Of a DNA stretch of 64,000 bases, positions 1 to 8,893 are shown one piece after another. Where the stretch lies: assembly GCA_040224245.1 (NCBI GenBank), contig JBEGIR010000071.1, forward strand, positions 40,090 through 104,089, read 5' to 3'. The notes below the pieces were generated by a model. It made no database searches and was not told the origin of the DNA. It saw only the letters and a list, made by a program, of their open reading frames with translations. How positions within the stretch are numbered: position 1 is the first letter of the stretch; each line of letters starts with the position of its first letter. The position numbers and the translations under genes are program-made. The DNA is from Puniceicoccaceae bacterium. Its GTDB lineage: Bacteria > Verrucomicrobiota > Verrucomicrobiia > Opitutales > JAFGAQ01.

Positions 1-342
1 CTTGTGGCGCCGTTCAATTTCAGCCTTGAGCTGCTCCAGCTCTTCGCGCTCAACAGCAAGGTGCGCTTCCAGATTTTCCAGAGAAGTCTCACGCTGCTCC
101 AGCAGCTGCTCACGCTCTTTCAGTTCCGCCACATAGCGATCAATTTCTTCAGTTTTGAAATACCAGTCGTGGGCATCCGAACGGCTTTCGAGGATTTCAT
201 CGATACCCATTTTGACCTCAACTTCCGGCTTTTTGATCCGGGGAATTTGCCATTCATGCGTCATCAGTGCCCCAAGATAACCAGCGAGGTGCAGGAAAAG
301 CGCGAGCACCATGAGTACCCATGAAGATCGCAATAGTTTCAT
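1..342 (-). CDS. MotE-like flagellar coiled-coil protein (3' end outside window)
   Basis: The first 114 codons are present and the gene runs off the left edge. The protein opens with an N-terminal hydrophobic segment (residues about 7-27, following MKLLRSS), then a charged linker, then a heptad-rich coiled coil from about residue 65 (VAELKEREQLLEQRETSLE). This is the layout of MotE, the periplasmic stator/MotB chaperone, and of similar proteins encoded at the end of fliJ operons. The ATG overlaps the fliJ stop by four bases (ATGA), so it is the last visible gene of the flagellar operon and probably translationally coupled. The C-terminal MotE domain is not in view, so the name rests on position, anchor and coiled coil. 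Confidence 0.6.
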   Translation of the reverse strand, partial: MKLLRSSWVLMVLALFLHLAGYLGALMTHEWQIPRIKKPEVEVKMGIDEILESRSDAHDWYFKTEEIDRYVAELKEREQLLEQRETSLENLEAHLAVEREELEQLKAEIERRHK

Positions 343-797
343 GCCCCAGTGCCCCCTGTGGATAGCGCTCTGCGCGCGTTAAACAAATCATCCTGTAACT
401 GTTGTTCCTTGAGCAATTCCTGTTGCAGGTGCTCGGTCCGCTGCCGATTCTTGAGCTTGAGCAGCAATTCATGATTGCGATTCGCTTCCAGATAGCGGGA
501 ACGCTCTTTCAGTTCATGCTGGGTCGCTACGCGCAACTCCTGTTCAAGAGCCTTCAGGTGTTGCTGCGCGTCAGCCATGAACATCAGAAATCCCTGCTGA
601 GTCGCACCTCGAAAACTCTGCTTTTGTTCCGCCATCATCTGCTCGTTCATCTGCTCCAGATTTCGCAAATGCGCCTCGATCTTTCCCTCAACCGTACGCC
701 GTGAAGCAATCGCACGCGAATACCGCTGCTCCGCCTCGTTGAGCAATCGCTGCCGAAGGATCAGCACACTTTTTAACCTGAAATCAAAACGCTTCAT
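339..797 (-). CDS. fliJ: Flagellar export protein FliJ
   Basis: 152 residues, almost entirely a charged helical coiled coil with no membrane segment. It begins MKRFDFRLKSVLILRQ, matching the F-x-F-x-L-x-x-(V/L)-L-x-x-R opening usual for FliJ. FliJ is the small stalk-like component and escort-chaperone factor of the flagellar type III export apparatus and works with the ATPase FliI. It lies 7 bases downstream of fliI and overlaps the following MotE-like gene. FliJ sequences diverge strongly, so the assignment uses length, helical character, N-terminal motif and position together. Confidence 0.85.
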   Translation of the reverse strand: MKRFDFRLKSVLILRQRLLNEAEQRYSRAIASRRTVEGKIEAHLRNLEQMNEQMMAEQKQSFRGATQQGFLMFMADAQQHLKALEQELRVATQHELKERSRYLEANRNHELLLKLKNRQRTEHLQQELLKEQQLQDDLFNARRALSTGGTGA

Positions 798-804
798 GCA
801 TCAC

Positions 805-2130
805 CTACTTCAGAATACTCCTCAGTTGCGCAAAACTGTCGCTGCGAGCGATTGACTCGGCAGAATTCTGTTTGAGAAAAGTCATGAGATTCGGAAACTT
901 CGCAATGGCTCGGTCAATTTTCGGGTTACTCCGCGGTGTGTAGGCCCCAATGTTGATCAAGTCTTCATTTTTACGATAGAGTGCAAGCAAGTCTCGTGCC
1001 TCTCCAATCAAATTCAATTCCTCCTCTGAACAAATATCGCGAACCAGTCGACTCACACTCTCGAGCACATCGATGGCCGGAAAATGATTTGCAGTGGCCA
1101 GCGTGCGATCCAGAACCAGGTGACCATCCAAAATACCACGAACCGCATCGGATACAGGTTCATTCATGTCATCTCCTTCTACCAGAACAGTATAGAACGC
1201 AGTGATAGATCCGTTTTCTCCCATTCCACTGCGCTCAAGCAGGCGCGGAAGCAGTGAAAATACAGATGGAGTGTAACCACGCGTTGCCGGTGGTTCACCA
1301 ACGGCAAGTCCAATTTCCCGCTGTGCCATGGCCAGTCGGGTCACGGAATCCATCAGAAACAACACATTTTTTCCCCCGTCCCGGAAGTACTCTGCAATGC
1401 GGATGGCAAGTTTTGCCGCCCGGATGCGCATGGTGGCTGACTGATCGGAGGTCGAGATGATCACCACACTCTTGCGCATGCCTTCCTCACCAAGATCTTT
1501 TTCAATAAACTCCCGAAGCTCACGCCCGCGTTCACCCACCAATGCGATCACATTGACATCCGAACTTCCACCCCGCGCCAGCATGCCGAGTAAAGTGGAC
1601 TTTCCAACGCCACTGCCTGCAAAAATGCCCAGTCGCTGTCCTACCCCTACTGGCACAAAAGTATCGAGTGCCTTCACTCCAGTCTCAAAAACGTCCTGAA
1701 TGCGCTGTCGTTTCAAGGGATTGATCGCTCCACCCGACTGAAATGCCTCGTAGTCTGCTTTCAGATGCTCATGCGTATCCAGCGGATTGCCAAGTCCATC
1801 CAGAATTCGCCCGAGCAACTGTTTCCCCACCGGGATGCGCAATCCTCTCGGTGATGCAACCACCTGACAACCTGGATGGATGCCTGACACTTCCTCCAGC
1901 GGCATGAGCAAGACGCGGTTCCCGCGAAATCCGACCACCTCGGCCATGAAGTCCTGTCGATGCCGGTCTGAGGAAATCTCACAAACCTGTCCCAATGGCA
2001 CATCCGGCCCCTCACTCTCGATTACCAATCCCGTCACATCGAGAACACGCCCTACTTTTTCAACAGCGTGAAAACGACCGATGTTGCGGTTCATCTTCTC
2101 AAAATTGTCACGCACAGACCAATCCATCAC
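805..2130 (-). CDS. fliI: Flagellum-specific ATPase FliI
   Basis: 441 residues, usual length for the cytoplasmic hexameric ATPase that powers flagellar type III secretion. It has an N-terminal beta-barrel domain (about 20-100), a Walker A loop AGSGVGKS (171-178), the Walker B strand VLFLMDSVTRLA, and the family-typical GERGRE(V/L)REF motif. The C-terminal part resembles the FliI/YscN substrate and chaperone docking domain. It sits between fliH, its negative regulator and stalk partner, and fliJ. Two Met codons are adjacent at the start; the first is used here. F1-ATPase beta is ruled out by the FliI-type GERGRELREF and the flagellar context. Confidence 0.97.
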   Translation of the reverse strand: MMDWSVRDNFEKMNRNIGRFHAVEKVGRVLDVTGLVIESEGPDVPLGQVCEISSDRHRQDFMAEVVGFRGNRVLLMPLEEVSGIHPGCQVVASPRGLRIPVGKQLLGRILDGLGNPLDTHEHLKADYEAFQSGGAINPLKRQRIQDVFETGVKALDTFVPVGVGQRLGIFAGSGVGKSTLLGMLARGGSSDVNVIALVGERGRELREFIEKDLGEEGMRKSVVIISTSDQSATMRIRAAKLAIRIAEYFRDGGKNVLFLMDSVTRLAMAQREIGLAVGEPPATRGYTPSVFSLLPRLLERSGMGENGSITAFYTVLVEGDDMNEPVSDAVRGILDGHLVLDRTLATANHFPAIDVLESVSRLVRDICSEEELNLIGEARDLLALYRKNEDLINIGAYTPRSNPKIDRAIAKFPNLMTFLKQNSAESIARSDSFAQLRSILK

Positions 2131-2144
2131 TCAACATCCCCTTT

Positions 2145-2735
2145 CTAGGATCGAAGCTGATCCTCAATGTGTTTGAGTTTGGTCGCGACCCGCCCATCGA
2201 TTGCACCGAATTTGCTGACGACGCGACAATCCGCCGAATCCAGCTGCGGATCTGCGCGAAACACACAGTGCGGGAAGCGATGCTCCGCATCCTCCAGATA
2301 GGACTGCAGCAATTCCAAATCTTTCTCACACAAAAAAACTTCGATTTCTCCACGATTGCCCGGTAAATCACTGATGATCTCCTGCACGATGCGTTGAACC
2401 ATTTCACCGTCGATTTCGACTTCGGCCAGGACGCGCCGCGCAATGTGGGTCACCAATACCGGGATCTCCTCAAAGACCTCCCTGAGGCATTGATCAACCT
2501 TCAGGTCCATCTGCTCCAGTGTCTCACCCAGCAGTTGCTGCACTTCGGTACGCTGCTGCAAAATCTGATTATTGTAGGACTGAGTGGCCTCCTCCCTGCC
2601 CTTTGCGTAGGCTTCATCCACCTGCCGCTGACAATCCGAAGCATCCACCCGAGGTGCACCATGGTAGGTCAGTTGGATCGATTTGAGCGAAGCACCAAAT
2701 GCAATGTTTTTATACGACAACACGGTCTGATCCAT
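2145..2735 (-). CDS. fliH: Flagellar assembly protein FliH
   Basis: 196 residues, soluble. The middle is a long helix rich in Glu and Gln (about residues 40-100), and the C-terminal part (RRVLAEVEIDGEMVQRIVQE onward) resembles the FliH/HrpE domain that binds the FliI ATPase N-terminus. The reading frame opens 26 bases inside the 3' end of fliG and ends 14 bases before fliI, so translation is probably coupled through the operon. FliH is poorly conserved; context makes the call secure. A shorter N-terminus from a later start cannot be excluded. Confidence 0.88.
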   Translation of the reverse strand: MDQTVLSYKNIAFGASLKSIQLTYHGAPRVDASDCQRQVDEAYAKGREEATQSYNNQILQQRTEVQQLLGETLEQMDLKVDQCLREVFEEIPVLVTHIARRVLAEVEIDGEMVQRIVQEIISDLPGNRGEIEVFLCEKDLELLQSYLEDAEHRFPHCVFRADPQLDSADCRVVSKFGAIDGRVATKLKHIEDQLRS

Positions 2736-3738
2736 CCTGATCGATTGTGATTTCGCCCTCTTCCTCGAGCTTGCGCACGACCTGAATGATCTTGTCCTGC
2801 GCTGCTTCGACTTCCTTCAACCGCACGGGTCCAAGCATCTCCATTTCTTCCAGCAACGTTTCTGCCGCCCGTTTGGAGATGGAGTGCATCATGGCGTCGC
2901 GCAGTGCGGGGTTTGCCGATTTCAGCGCAATCGTCAGGTCGCCCATGTCGATTTCGCGAGCCACCCGCTGCAGATCGGTTCCCTGCAGACGAAGCAAATC
3001 TTCGAAGCTGAACATCTTCTTGCGCACCGCGCTGCCCACCGTCGGGTTTTTCTCCTCGAGTCGGGTCAGAATGCTCTTGCTCGTCTCCTTGTCCAGAGAG
3101 TTGAGCAGATCTGCAACCCGGCGCACGCCCCCGCTCTGATTGAAGGTTTGCTGTTCATCCCGATCAATATTGCGCGCCAGCGTGCGAACCACCTTGTTCA
3201 CCAATTCCAGAGCTGTGGATTCCATCGAGCCAATGCGCTCCACCACTTCCTCCCTGACTTCCTGGCTGAGCATCTTTACCAGCAGCGAAGCCTTGCTGAT
3301 ATGAAGGTATGACATGATGAAGGCGATCGTCTGTGGCTGTTCGTTCTTCAGCAGATTATAAATTTGCCGGGGTTCGAGTTGTCCAATCTCTTCGATGATC
3401 TGGACCGAGCTACCCACTGGCGCCACCCTGCCAAGGATGCTCGATGCCTTGAAATCACCTTTGGCCATTTCAAGCGTTTTCTGGGCATACGGAGCACCTC
3501 CCAGGGTTGCAATCGAACTCTGACTGACGATCCCGTAAAAATCCTCAATTACCTTTTTCTTGATCTCATAGTCAATGATCTCAAAATGGGACATTTCCTT
3601 GACCAGCACCTCCACATCAGGATCTCCGAAATGTTTCAGAATTTCCGATGCAACCTCCGGACCAATCACGATCAGGAAGAGCGCAAGCTTCTGAAGCTTT
3701 CCGAGCTTGTCATACTCAATATTGGGAAGGGCGTCCAT
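2710..3738 (-). CDS. fliG: Flagellar motor switch protein FliG
   Basis: About 342 residues, matching FliG. The N-terminal domain (LQKLALFLIVIGPEVASEIL) is the FliF-binding region, the middle domain contains LxxEQPQTIAF (the FliG EHPQ motif written as NEQPQTIAF), and the C-terminal domain carries the charged helix that contacts the MotA stator (VAREIDMGDLTIALKSANP). It forms the rotor/switch ring under the MS ring. A GTG six bases upstream (3744) is also in frame; the ATG at 3738 is chosen here. The end overlaps fliH by 26 bases. Confidence 0.97.
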   Translation of the reverse strand: MDALPNIEYDKLGKLQKLALFLIVIGPEVASEILKHFGDPDVEVLVKEMSHFEIIDYEIKKKVIEDFYGIVSQSSIATLGGAPYAQKTLEMAKGDFKASSILGRVAPVGSSVQIIEEIGQLEPRQIYNLLKNEQPQTIAFIMSYLHISKASLLVKMLSQEVREEVVERIGSMESTALELVNKVVRTLARNIDRDEQQTFNQSGGVRRVADLLNSLDKETSKSILTRLEEKNPTVGSAVRKKMFSFEDLLRLQGTDLQRVAREIDMGDLTIALKSANPALRDAMMHSISKRAAETLLEEMEMLGPVRLKEVEAAQDKIIQVVRKLEEEGEITIDQDGSDRVVV

Positions 3739-3772
3739 TGTCACGGCTTCAAATGGGTTTTAAAGGTTACCA

Positions 3773-5359
3773 TTATTGATCAGGAAACGCCCAGTTCTTG
3801 AGCGCCGAGCTGATCTTGTCGGGGTTTTGCTTGATTAGCTCATTCAGCAGTTCCGGGGAAATCGTCGGCGTCACATCCTTTGCTTTCGACAGTGCTCCGT
3901 CAATGCCACCGTTCATACCGTCATCTGACGGAAAAACCTCCATGCGATCCCCTGAAGACGCAGCCCCGCGAATCATGCGGAAAAAAATCAGCAACATCAC
4001 GATCGACACTACGATGGCAAGCACCCCTCGCATGCTGTCCATGAACACAGGCAGGCTGAACGAACGATCTCCCCCCATTCCCTCACCAAAGGCATTGGAA
4101 GCAAAAGGCATTTCCTGAATTGTCACTTTGCGCTGCAGTTCGGCATCGTTCTCATAAGTGATTCCAAGTGCGTTTACCACCATCATGCGGATGGCATTCA
4201 ATTCCGCTTCATCCCGCGATTGCGGTTCCATCACTCCCTGTCCGTTACTCACAACTGGTGTGGCCACAAAAACCGAAGCCGTCAGGTCGCTGATCTGACC
4301 GGGGTTTTTCACCGTTTCAATCGTGGTACGGTTGATCTCGAAGGTGCGATCCGTCGTCTTCCGTGTTTCATTGGTATTGCTCAATACATTATCCCGCTCG
4401 GGGTTCTGCGTTCCTCCGGCGACATTGGATTCCTCCCCTGCCACTCTTGGTCGCGAACTTTCGGTACTGACGACCTGATTCTCCTGGCTGTTTTCCCGCC
4501 GAGCCACCTGGCTGTCAGGATCAAACTGCTCCTCGATGAGAGTCTGCATGTCCATGTTCAATCCCACAGAAACCCGGACCACCACATTCTCCGCACCCAG
4601 CACCCGCGCCAACATGCTTTCGACTTTTCCGGTGTAGTAGTCTTCCAACCCCTTGCGATACTTGATCTGGCTGGAAGTCATGCCCATGTTTCCGTCGTCC
4701 TTCAGCGCCGCCGAGAGCACATTCCCCCGGTTGTCCACGACCGCAACATCATTGACGTTCATTCCCTCCACAGCATTGCTGACGAGTGAACGAATTGAAT
4801 CCACTGCCTCCAGTGGAAGAGTTTTACCACCGGTATCCACAAAAACAGACGCTGTCGGCTTTTTCTCCGACCCTGTCAACAGAAGTTCATTTTCTGGTAT
4901 CACAATCATCACACGCGAGGATCGCACCCCGTTGAGTTGATTTATCGTCCGGGAAAGCTCGCCCTGAACTGCACGCACAAAATTTGTGTGCTGAACGAAG
5001 CTGCTGATTCCAAAACTGCCGGAATCAAAGATCTCATAACCAACGCCTCCGCCAGTCGGAATCCCCTCCGAGGCCAAACGCATGCGCAGGGAGTGTACTT
5101 CACTGGCCGACACATAAATGGAGGAGCCACCGTTGCGGATTTCGTATTTCGCGCCCGCTGCTTCAATGGATTGCGTCACTTCCGCCATTTCCTTGGGGTC
5201 CATTCCTCCATACAGCAACTGTAGCCTCGGTCGGCTTGCCCATACCATCAGTGCAATGCATACCCCCACTATGGCAAACACCGCCAGTGCAAGTGACACT
5301 TTCTGGTTTGTACCCAGTTCCCGCCAAAGTCTTCTCAATTGCTCCAAAATATCTCCCAT
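3773..5359 (-). CDS. fliF: Flagellar MS-ring protein FliF
   Basis: 528 residues, slightly shorter than the 550-570 common in proteobacteria. It has an N-terminal membrane span (about 19-42, VSLALAVFAIVGVCIALMVW), a YscJ/FliF periplasmic ring domain with LLYGGMDPKEMAEV and GVGYEIFD, a FliF C-terminal ring-building domain with a long low-complexity segment around 270-340 (ENSQENQVVSTESS), a second span near residue 440-460 (VLAIVVSIVMLLIFFRMI), and a short cytoplasmic tail that would bind FliG. It starts the MS ring that supports rotor and export gate. It is the third gene after flgC and fliE and precedes fliG by 34 bases. Confidence 0.97.
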   Translation of the reverse strand: MGDILEQLRRLWRELGTNQKVSLALAVFAIVGVCIALMVWASRPRLQLLYGGMDPKEMAEVTQSIEAAGAKYEIRNGGSSIYVSASEVHSLRMRLASEGIPTGGGVGYEIFDSGSFGISSFVQHTNFVRAVQGELSRTINQLNGVRSSRVMIVIPENELLLTGSEKKPTASVFVDTGGKTLPLEAVDSIRSLVSNAVEGMNVNDVAVVDNRGNVLSAALKDDGNMGMTSSQIKYRKGLEDYYTGKVESMLARVLGAENVVVRVSVGLNMDMQTLIEEQFDPDSQVARRENSQENQVVSTESSRPRVAGEESNVAGGTQNPERDNVLSNTNETRKTTDRTFEINRTTIETVKNPGQISDLTASVFVATPVVSNGQGVMEPQSRDEAELNAIRMMVVNALGITYENDAELQRKVTIQEMPFASNAFGEGMGGDRSFSLPVFMDSMRGVLAIVVSIVMLLIFFRMIRGAASSGDRMEVFPSDDGMNGGIDGALSKAKDVTPTISPELLNELIKQNPDKISSALKNWAFPDQ

Positions 5360-5409
5360 GCTTCCAGCCTTTCTACACCTTCATAATCTCAATCCCTGAA
5401 CGATTCCGC

Positions 5410-5802
5410 CTACACCTGCATGCGCATGATCTGCTGGTAAGACTCCATCAGCTTATTGCGAACTTCCACCATCAGAGTGAAGGCCACACTGGCCTCCTGC
5501 ATGGCCACCATGCTCTGGTGCAGGTTGTCCACCTCTCCGGTCATCACCCGCCGAAGCTCTTGCGCTGAACTCTTTCCCTTACCATCCACTTCCTGAACGA
5601 GATCTCCAATCAACTTCCCAAAAGTCACTCGGCCCGAGGGTTCTGTCGCACTGCCGGGCTGGATCATCGTCGCCTGATCCACTCCAGAGCTGCCTTCGAG
5701 GCGTTGGAGTTGCTGCGTCTGGCGCGCTCGCAGCTGCTCCATTTGCTGGGAGATTTGATTGCTGCTGATCAATGTTGAGCTGGATTCGATACCTGAGATC
5801 AT
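5410..5802 (-). CDS. fliE: Flagellar hook-basal body protein FliE
   Basis: 130 residues, a little longer than usual because of a Gln/Ser-rich N-terminal extension (about residues 1-50). The C-terminal part (LHQSMVAMQEASVAFTLMV followed by VRNKLMESYQQIMRMQV) is the conserved FliE signature: a helix ending E-V-R-N-K-(L/V)-x-x-A/S-Y-x-x-I-M-x-M-x-(V/I). FliE joins the MS ring to the proximal rod. It lies between flgC and fliF as in most flagellar loci. Confidence 0.95.
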   Translation of the reverse strand: MISGIESSSTLISSNQISQQMEQLRARQTQQLQRLEGSSGVDQATMIQPGSATEPSGRVTFGKLIGDLVQEVDGKGKSSAQELRRVMTGEVDNLHQSMVAMQEASVAFTLMVEVRNKLMESYQQIMRMQV

Positions 5803-5844
5803 GGCAAGAATGGGTTATGGGATAGATTCAACGTCGAGCCACCA

Positions 5845-6276
5845 TCATGCGTTGATGGACATGGCTTGCTTTGCGAGTTGGCGCGAGGTTTTCATGACGG
5901 CGAGATTCGCCTCATAGCTGCGCGATGATGCAATCATGTCCACCATCTCCATTGCAGTCTCCACGTTGGGAAGCGCGACGAATCCCGATTCATCCGCATG
6001 GGGATGGTCCGGATTGTAGATGCGTTTAAATTCCGACAAATCGTCAAATACCCCCGACACCCGGACTCCCTGCAGATGGGATGCAGGATCGGAAGGTTCC
6101 AGTCCTGTACTGCGGTTGAGCACCGACTCAAAAGCAACGAGCTGTCGTCGATAAGGTTCCCCTGAGGCAGTTTGTGTTGTGTTTGCATTGGCAATATTCT
6201 GCGCGATGATCTGCATGCGCAGCTTTTCTGCATTCAGTGCGCTCGCCGTGAGCTGGGAACCGGGCATGATGTCCAT
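5845..6276 (-). CDS. flgC: Flagellar basal-body rod protein FlgC
   Basis: 143 residues, normal for FlgC. The N-terminal helix contains the rod/hook signature (IIAQNIANANTTQT, where many homologues have NIANAxT), and the C-terminal helix (VETAMEMVDMIASSRSYEANLAVMKTSRQ) is the FlgC form of the axial-protein C-terminal motif. Rod protein of the periplasmic driveshaft, exported by the flagellar type III machine without a cleaved signal. It follows flgB by 28 bases. Confidence 0.96.
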   Translation of the reverse strand: MDIMPGSQLTASALNAEKLRMQIIAQNIANANTTQTASGEPYRRQLVAFESVLNRSTGLEPSDPASHLQGVRVSGVFDDLSEFKRIYNPDHPHADESGFVALPNVETAMEMVDMIASSRSYEANLAVMKTSRQLAKQAMSINA

Positions 6277-6304
6277 ATCGTTATCCTCTCAATTGTTAAA
6301 GGGT

Positions 6305-6694
6305 TCAGGTGTTGCTCACGTTTCCGGTAATCGCACTCTTGATGCGTCCGAACGATTTGCTCATGTAGCGGGTCAAAAATTCGTATTCGAGTGAATTCCG
6401 GTTCATCGCCAGCATCTCGTTTTCGATCTGCACATTGTTTCCGTCCGGCCTTACTGCTGCAGTCTCCGTATCCACTTCCAGACGATGTTTGAAGTCTTGG
6501 AGACCCTGTATATCCCCACTTCGCAACATCGTCTGCAGCTCTGCTTCAAAGCTCTTGTCGAGATCGATGCGTTTGTAACCCGGGGTCTCGACATTCGCAA
6601 GATTGGACGCAATGGCCTGATGCTTGAGCAGGCTCTTATCCATCAGAGTCTGAGCCATCTGATAAACTTCCCTGTTGTACAACGCTTCGATCAT
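6305..6694 (-). CDS. flgB: Flagellar basal-body rod protein FlgB
   Basis: 129 residues from this start. The rod-protein motif IASNLANVETPGYKRIDLD is complete and the C-terminal helix MNRNSLEYEFLTRYMSKSF fits FlgB. The longest open frame begins 42 bases upstream but its extra residues (CCLVWHRGCLCC) are unlike FlgB. The ATG at 6694 (MIEALYNREVYQ) fits family length. A later ATG at 6658 (MAQTLMDK) has a better ribosome-binding site (GGGAAG eight bases before it) and would also agree with a transcript starting near 6695 from the sigma-54-like promoter. First gene of the flagellar operon. Confidence 0.94.
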   Translation of the reverse strand: MIEALYNREVYQMAQTLMDKSLLKHQAIASNLANVETPGYKRIDLDKSFEAELQTMLRSGDIQGLQDFKHRLEVDTETAAVRPDGNNVQIENEMLAMNRNSLEYEFLTRYMSKSFGRIKSAITGNVSNT

Positions 6695-6704
6695 GCCGCA
6701 ACAC

Positions 6705-6721
6705 AAGCAACCTCTGTGCCA
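6705..6721 (-). promoter_or_regulatory. Sigma-54 (-24/-12) promoter before flgB
   Basis: On the minus strand the sequence is TGGCAC-AGAGG-TTGCTT, matching the sigma-54 consensus TGGCAC-N5-TTGCW with the invariant GG and GC exactly ten bases apart. Transcription would start near 6695, one or two bases before the flgB ATG at 6694 or about 37 bases before the alternative ATG at 6658. Sigma-54 control of rod/basal-body operons is well known in polar flagellates. An NtrC-type activator is encoded at 54948-56534, but no link between the two can be seen. Confidence 0.7.
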
Positions 6722-6905
6722 CACAAGACAACACATGCGTTACCAACTCACTTCCAAAGAGTTGCAAATCCAAACATCACAAATTATTTTCGCTCAAGCA
6801 CCCTACTAGGAATTTTTTTCACCCCTTCATCTCTTTTCGTTCGATATGATTTGAATGCAGCCGCAATTTCAGGTCTATTAACTCTCTCACCCAATCCTTC
6901 CCGGC

Positions 6906-8864
6906 ATGACACAACCCCACCGACATATCACCAACAGTTGCCCGGTTGTGATCGACCGCGCAGGCAACATCGTCGAATTCCAGGATACCCTGGTGGATGT
7001 GCTCAACCTGCCCAGACAACAGATCACCGGGCAGTCGATGGATGCAATACTCAACCGTCTGCATCCGGGTTGGGGCCAGCGCTGGACCGATCACATTGCT
7101 CAGGGAAACTTTCGATTCGTTCTCGATTCGCTCTCATCCACTCACCCGGTAACTGCTCCGTTTCATCTGGAATTTCAGATTCTCGTTCACCAGGAGCACC
7201 TCTTTGCGACTATTTCCCGCATCGAAACCACTGATGATGGGTTTGAGGGGTCGATCAAGGATCTTCTCGAAGATCCCGCCCGCATCTCCCAGCTTTTCCT
7301 GCGCCTGCAGCGCTCCGAATCCAGACTGGAGAGTTACATGCACCATTTCCCGGGCGTCTTTTTTTATCAGCGCACGGATTTTTCCTTTCAGTACATCTCC
7401 CCCAATTTTGAACGGCTGCTCGATTTCGAACCGGATCGTCTGCTGCGAAGTGGCTCCCAGTTCCTGGGCATGATTTTTGATCAGGACCGGGATTTTTTCG
7501 TCAGTGAACTGCGAAAGCACTCCACACTGGGACGCTCGTTCACCCTGCAGTATCGCATGCGCAAACCCGCAGACCAGTCGGTGATCTACCTCACTGACGT
7601 ACGTTCTCCCGTCTATTCTGCATCGGGCATGCTCCTGGGATATGAGGGAGTCTGGCTCGACACCACCCGTCAGATCATCGCTGAGCGCAAACTGACCAGC
7701 ACCGCGTGGAAGGAAAACCTCGCCATGCTCACTGCGGGCCTGGTGCACGATTTCAGTAACATCATGGCTGGTATCTACGCGCTCAGTGAACTTTACCACG
7801 CTTCCATGAGCGAAGGTGATTCCATGTATGAAGGACTCGGGCAAATCAAGAAAAGCTCCATGGAAGCCCGCAAACTGGTACGCCGTATCATCGACATCAA
7901 CCGCGAAGAGGCAGGTCAGAAAAATTACCACGATCCCAAAAAACTCATCTACGAGCAGTTGGATCTGTTGAAAATCATTTTTCCGCGCGGCACCCAGATC
8001 GACCTCGACCTCTGCGGTGATGAAATTCCAGTGTACATCGATGATGTCGAGTTCCGGCAAATCCTGCTCAACCTGGCCATGAACTCCAAGGACGCGCTAA
8101 CCAATGGCAAGGGCCAGATCCTCATCCAGACCCGTCGCGTCCACTCGGGAGAATCACTCTTTGACAACGCTCAGCGCGGAAGCCGCAGCGCACCGAAAAC
8201 CGGGATTTTGATTTCGTTCAGGGACAATGGGAGCGGCATCCCCAAGCTCTACCGCGACCGCATCTTCAATTCTTTCTTCACCACCAAAGAGATTCACAAG
8301 GGTTCTGGCTTCGGTCTCTACAACATTCGACGCATCCTTCAGTCTGCCGATGGCATGATCGATTTTGAAACCGAAGAAGGAAATGGCACTGTCTTCCATC
8401 TCTACCTGCCCGAAGCAGACTTCACGGAGCAAAGCACTTCGGCTGAGCACGATCTCCACCTTACTTTTCTCCCCGTTGAGCAGCGTCCACTCATTGTGAT
8501 CTATTGTCACGAGGATGCCTCGCAATTTGATTTGGTCACCATGCTTCGCTCCAAAAACTGGGAGGTGATTGTCTTCAGCGAACCCGCAAAAATGAAGACT
8601 TACCTCAAGGAAACCCGCCGCTTTCCAAATCTCTGTTTGTTCATTGATTCGGAGATGGATTCCAGGGTACCCGACCTTTGTAACACATTCAAATCCATCC
8701 ATCCGGATACCCTTTTTGCGCTCTATGCAAGGGGAAGGAATCCCGATGAGATCCCACACACCCACTCAAAGGAAATGGCCTTGATCTGCGACAGCAATAT
8801 GGATCCCAGGAAAATTGTGGAAAGCCTTGAGAAACTGATCCGTTCGCCGTTAACCATAAGATAA
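6906..8864 (+). CDS. PAS-domain sensor histidine kinase with C-terminal receiver-like domain
   Basis: 652 residues, no convincing membrane span, so cytoplasmic. Order: short PAS domain (about 12-100), second PAS (about 143-255, with YISPNFERLLDFEPD), a HisKA-like helix whose phospho-acceptor is His281 in AGLVHDFSN, an HATPase domain (about 370-505: N box MNSKDAL, G1 FRDNGSGIP, F box FFTTK, G2 GSGFGLYN), and a C-terminal segment (about 527-645) resembling a receiver domain (FIDSEMDS at the expected Asp position). The NtrB-like H box fits sigma-54 type two-component systems. It is divergent from flgB and followed by a response-regulator gene 29 bases downstream. A role in flagellar control is inference from location. 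Confidence 0.88.
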   Translation: MTQPHRHITNSCPVVIDRAGNIVEFQDTLVDVLNLPRQQITGQSMDAILNRLHPGWGQRWTDHIAQGNFRFVLDSLSSTHPVTAPFHLEFQILVHQEHLFATISRIETTDDGFEGSIKDLLEDPARISQLFLRLQRSESRLESYMHHFPGVFFYQRTDFSFQYISPNFERLLDFEPDRLLRSGSQFLGMIFDQDRDFFVSELRKHSTLGRSFTLQYRMRKPADQSVIYLTDVRSPVYSASGMLLGYEGVWLDTTRQIIAERKLTSTAWKENLAMLTAGLVHDFSNIMAGIYALSELYHASMSEGDSMYEGLGQIKKSSMEARKLVRRIIDINREEAGQKNYHDPKKLIYEQLDLLKIIFPRGTQIDLDLCGDEIPVYIDDVEFRQILLNLAMNSKDALTNGKGQILIQTRRVHSGESLFDNAQRGSRSAPKTGILISFRDNGSGIPKLYRDRIFNSFFTTKEIHKGSGFGLYNIRRILQSADGMIDFETEEGNGTVFHLYLPEADFTEQSTSAEHDLHLTFLPVEQRPLIVIYCHEDASQFDLVTMLRSKNWEVIVFSEPAKMKTYLKETRRFPNLCLFIDSEMDSRVPDLCNTFKSIHPDTLFALYARGRNPDEIPHTHSKEMALICDSNMDPRKIVESLEKLIRSPLTIR

Positions 8865-8893
8865 AACACACTTGATCCCGGCTACTCATTCCC

